A model generated the notes under the pieces. The model saw only the letters and a list, made by a program, of their open reading frames with translations. It was not told where the DNA came from and did not search any database. From contig NZ_SISF01000031.1 in NCBI RefSeq assembly GCF_004310285.1, positions 318,511 through 382,510 on the forward strand: a stretch of 64,000 bases of DNA, written 5' to 3'. The position numbers and the translations under genes are program-made. Position 1 is the first letter of the stretch. Each line of letters starts with the position of its first letter. Positions 62,530-64,000 of this stretch are shown piece by piece. The stretch comes from Agrobacterium cavarae. Its GTDB lineage: Bacteria > Pseudomonadota > Alphaproteobacteria > Rhizobiales > Rhizobiaceae.

Positions 62530-64000
62530 TTGAAGATATCGAAAATTCTCGTTGCCAATCGTTCGGAGATCGCAATCCGCGTATTTCGCGCCGCCAACGA
62601 GCTCGGTATAAAAACGGTCGCCATCTGGGCGGAAGAGGACAAGTTGTCCCTCCACCGCTTCAAGGCGGATGAAAGCTACCAGGTCGGACGCGGTCCGCAT
62701 CTTGCCAAGGATATGGGTCCGATCGAGAGCTATCTGTCGATCGAGGAAGTGATCCGCGTCGCCAAGCTCTCGGGCGCTGACGCCATCCATCCAGGTTACG
62801 GCCTCCTGTCGGAAAGCCCCGAATTCGTCGACGCCTGCGATGCCGCCGGCATCACCTTCATCGGCCCGCGCCCGGCAACCATGCGTCAGCTCGGCAACAA
62901 GGTGGCCGCCCGCGATCTGGCGATTTCGGTGGGCGTGCCGGTTGTTCCGGCGACCGAGCCTCTGCCAGATGATCTTGCGCAAGTGGAACGCATGGCCGAG
63001 GAGATCGGCTACCCGGTGATGCTGAAAGCGTCTTGGGGCGGCGGCGGTCGCGGCATGCGCGCCATTCGCAAAAAGGAAGATCTGGCGCGCGAAGTCACCG
63101 AAGCCAAGCGCGAAGCCAAGGCGGCCTTCGGCAAGGACGAAGTCTATCTGGAAAAGCTGCTGGAACGCGCCCGCCACGTGGAAAGCCAGATCCTTGGCGA
63201 CACGCATGGCAATGTCGTCCATCTCTTCGAGCGTGACTGCTCCATCCAGCGGCGTAACCAGAAGGTGGTTGAGCGCGCGCCAGCGCCCTACCTGTCGGAA
63301 TCGCAGCGCCAGGAGCTTGCCAATTATTCGCTGAAGATCGCAGCCGCGACGAATTACATCGGCGCCGGCACGGTCGAGTATCTGATGGACGCCGATACCG
63401 GCAAGTTCTACTTCATCGAGGTCAATCCGCGCATCCAGGTGGAGCACACGGTAACCGAAGTCGTCACCGGCATCGATATCGTCAAGGCGCAGATCCACAT
63501 TCTCGAGGGTGCTGCCATCGGCACGCCCGAATCCGGCGTGCCTGAGCAGAAGGATATCCGTCTCAACGGCCACGCGCTTCAGTGCCGCATCACCACGGAA
63601 GATCCCGAGCACAACTTCATTCCCGATTACGGTCGCATCACGGCCTATCGTTCGGCCTCAGGCTTCGGCATTCGCCTGGATGGCGGCACGTCCTATAGCG
63701 GCGCCGTCATCACCCGCTATTACGATCCGCTGCTCGTCAAGGTCACCGCATGGGCGCCAAAACCGGATGAGGCGATCAGCCGTATGGACCGCGCGCTGCG
63801 CGAATTCCGTATCCGCGGCGTGGCGACCAATCTCACCTTCCTGGAAGCAATCATCGGTCACGAGAGCTTCCGCAACAACACCTACACGACTCGCTTCATC
63901 GACTCGACGCCTGAGCTTTTCGCCCAGGTGAAGCGTCAGGACCGCGCCACCAAGCTTCTGACCTATCTGGCCGACGTCACCGTCAACGGTCACCCGGAAA
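62530..64000 (+). CDS. pyc: Pyruvate carboxylase, N-terminal part (cut by window edge)
   Basis: Biotin enzyme making oxaloacetate from pyruvate and bicarbonate. The 490 visible codons cover the biotin carboxylase domain: ISKILVANRSEIAIRVFRAANELGIKTVAIWAE, HPGYGLLSESPEFVDAC, the ATP-grasp glycine loop KASWGGGGRGMRAI, ERDCSIQRRNQKVVERAPAP, FIEVNPRIQVEHTVTE and RVATNLTFLE-like RGVATNLTFLEAI, ending just after TKLLTYLADVTVNGHPE. It is very similar to Rhizobium etli pyruvate carboxylase. The start is TTG 62530, five bases after GGGAGG. Confidence 0.95.
   Translation, partial: MKISKILVANRSEIAIRVFRAANELGIKTVAIWAEEDKLSLHRFKADESYQVGRGPHLAKDMGPIESYLSIEEVIRVAKLSGADAIHPGYGLLSESPEFVDACDAAGITFIGPRPATMRQLGNKVAARDLAISVGVPVVPATEPLPDDLAQVERMAEEIGYPVMLKASWGGGGRGMRAIRKKEDLAREVTEAKREAKAAFGKDEVYLEKLLERARHVESQILGDTHGNVVHLFERDCSIQRRNQKVVERAPAPYLSESQRQELANYSLKIAAATNYIGAGTVEYLMDADTGKFYFIEVNPRIQVEHTVTEVVTGIDIVKAQIHILEGAAIGTPESGVPEQKDIRLNGHALQCRITTEDPEHNFIPDYGRITAYRSASGFGIRLDGGTSYSGAVITRYYDPLLVKVTAWAPKPDEAISRMDRALREFRIRGVATNLTFLEAIIGHESFRNNTYTTRFIDSTPELFAQVKRQDRATKLLTYLADVTVNGHPE

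Overview
The window is chromosomal DNA from an alphaproteobacterium of the family Rhizobiaceae, in the Agrobacterium/Rhizobium group. The evidence is a beta-1,2-glucan exporter of the ChvA/NdvA type, a 180-kDa-class NAD-glutamate dehydrogenase, CarD, a PhaR/PhaA/PhaB polyhydroxybutyrate locus, a pyruvate carboxylase closely resembling the rhizobial enzyme, and several families of short rhizobial-type intergenic repeats. Genes are dense on both strands. I see no tRNA, rRNA, CRISPR array, prophage or insertion sequence. Two genes are cut by the window edges: an ammonium transporter at the left and pyruvate carboxylase at the right.

Layout. 1-7.2 kb: end of amtB, ftsK behind a perfect CtrA-type palindrome, a LolA-like carrier, exonuclease III, a cyclic-nucleotide-binding protein, an OmpR-type response regulator and a YkuD-fold enzyme. 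7.2-13.1 kb: carD and the giant glutamate dehydrogenase, separated by a 535-base gene-free region. 13.1-18.4 kb: an UMF1-type transporter, divergent phaR and phaAB with a PhaR-type operator between them, then bfd-bfr behind an Irr-type iron box. 18.4-30.7 kb: a long minus-strand housekeeping block (rppH, divergent deacetylase, ctpA, EnvC-like protein, rlmH, rsfS, nadD, proA, proB, obgE, two acetyltransferases, rpmA, rplU). 30.9-45.8 kb: mixed metabolism (zincin, CitE-like lyase, leuD, leuB, a SufR-like regulator divergent from an MFS pump, a di-heme peroxidase, a YghU-type GST, cobB, cbiD, an FAD oxidoreductase, a cupin, a serine/threonine dehydratase).

45.9-56.1 kb is the most interesting region. 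It is a self-contained catabolic and uptake locus: three minus-strand dehydrogenase genes face six plus-strand genes (FAD-linked 2-hydroxyacid dehydrogenase, FadR-type GntR regulator, XylX-like dehydratase, complete TRAP transporter). Two similar candidate operators sit at its two promoter regions. The enzymes point to oxidation of an imported sugar acid or hydroxy acid towards 2-oxoglutarate, but the set does not match any complete pathway I know.

56.3-64 kb: acetyl-CoA synthetase, a DUF1013 protein, chvA, an orphan LuxR-type regulator and the start of pyruvate carboxylase. Short palindromic repeats recur at gene ends. One family of about 141 bp has terminal inverted repeats, and each full copy begins exactly at the last base of a TAA stop codon.
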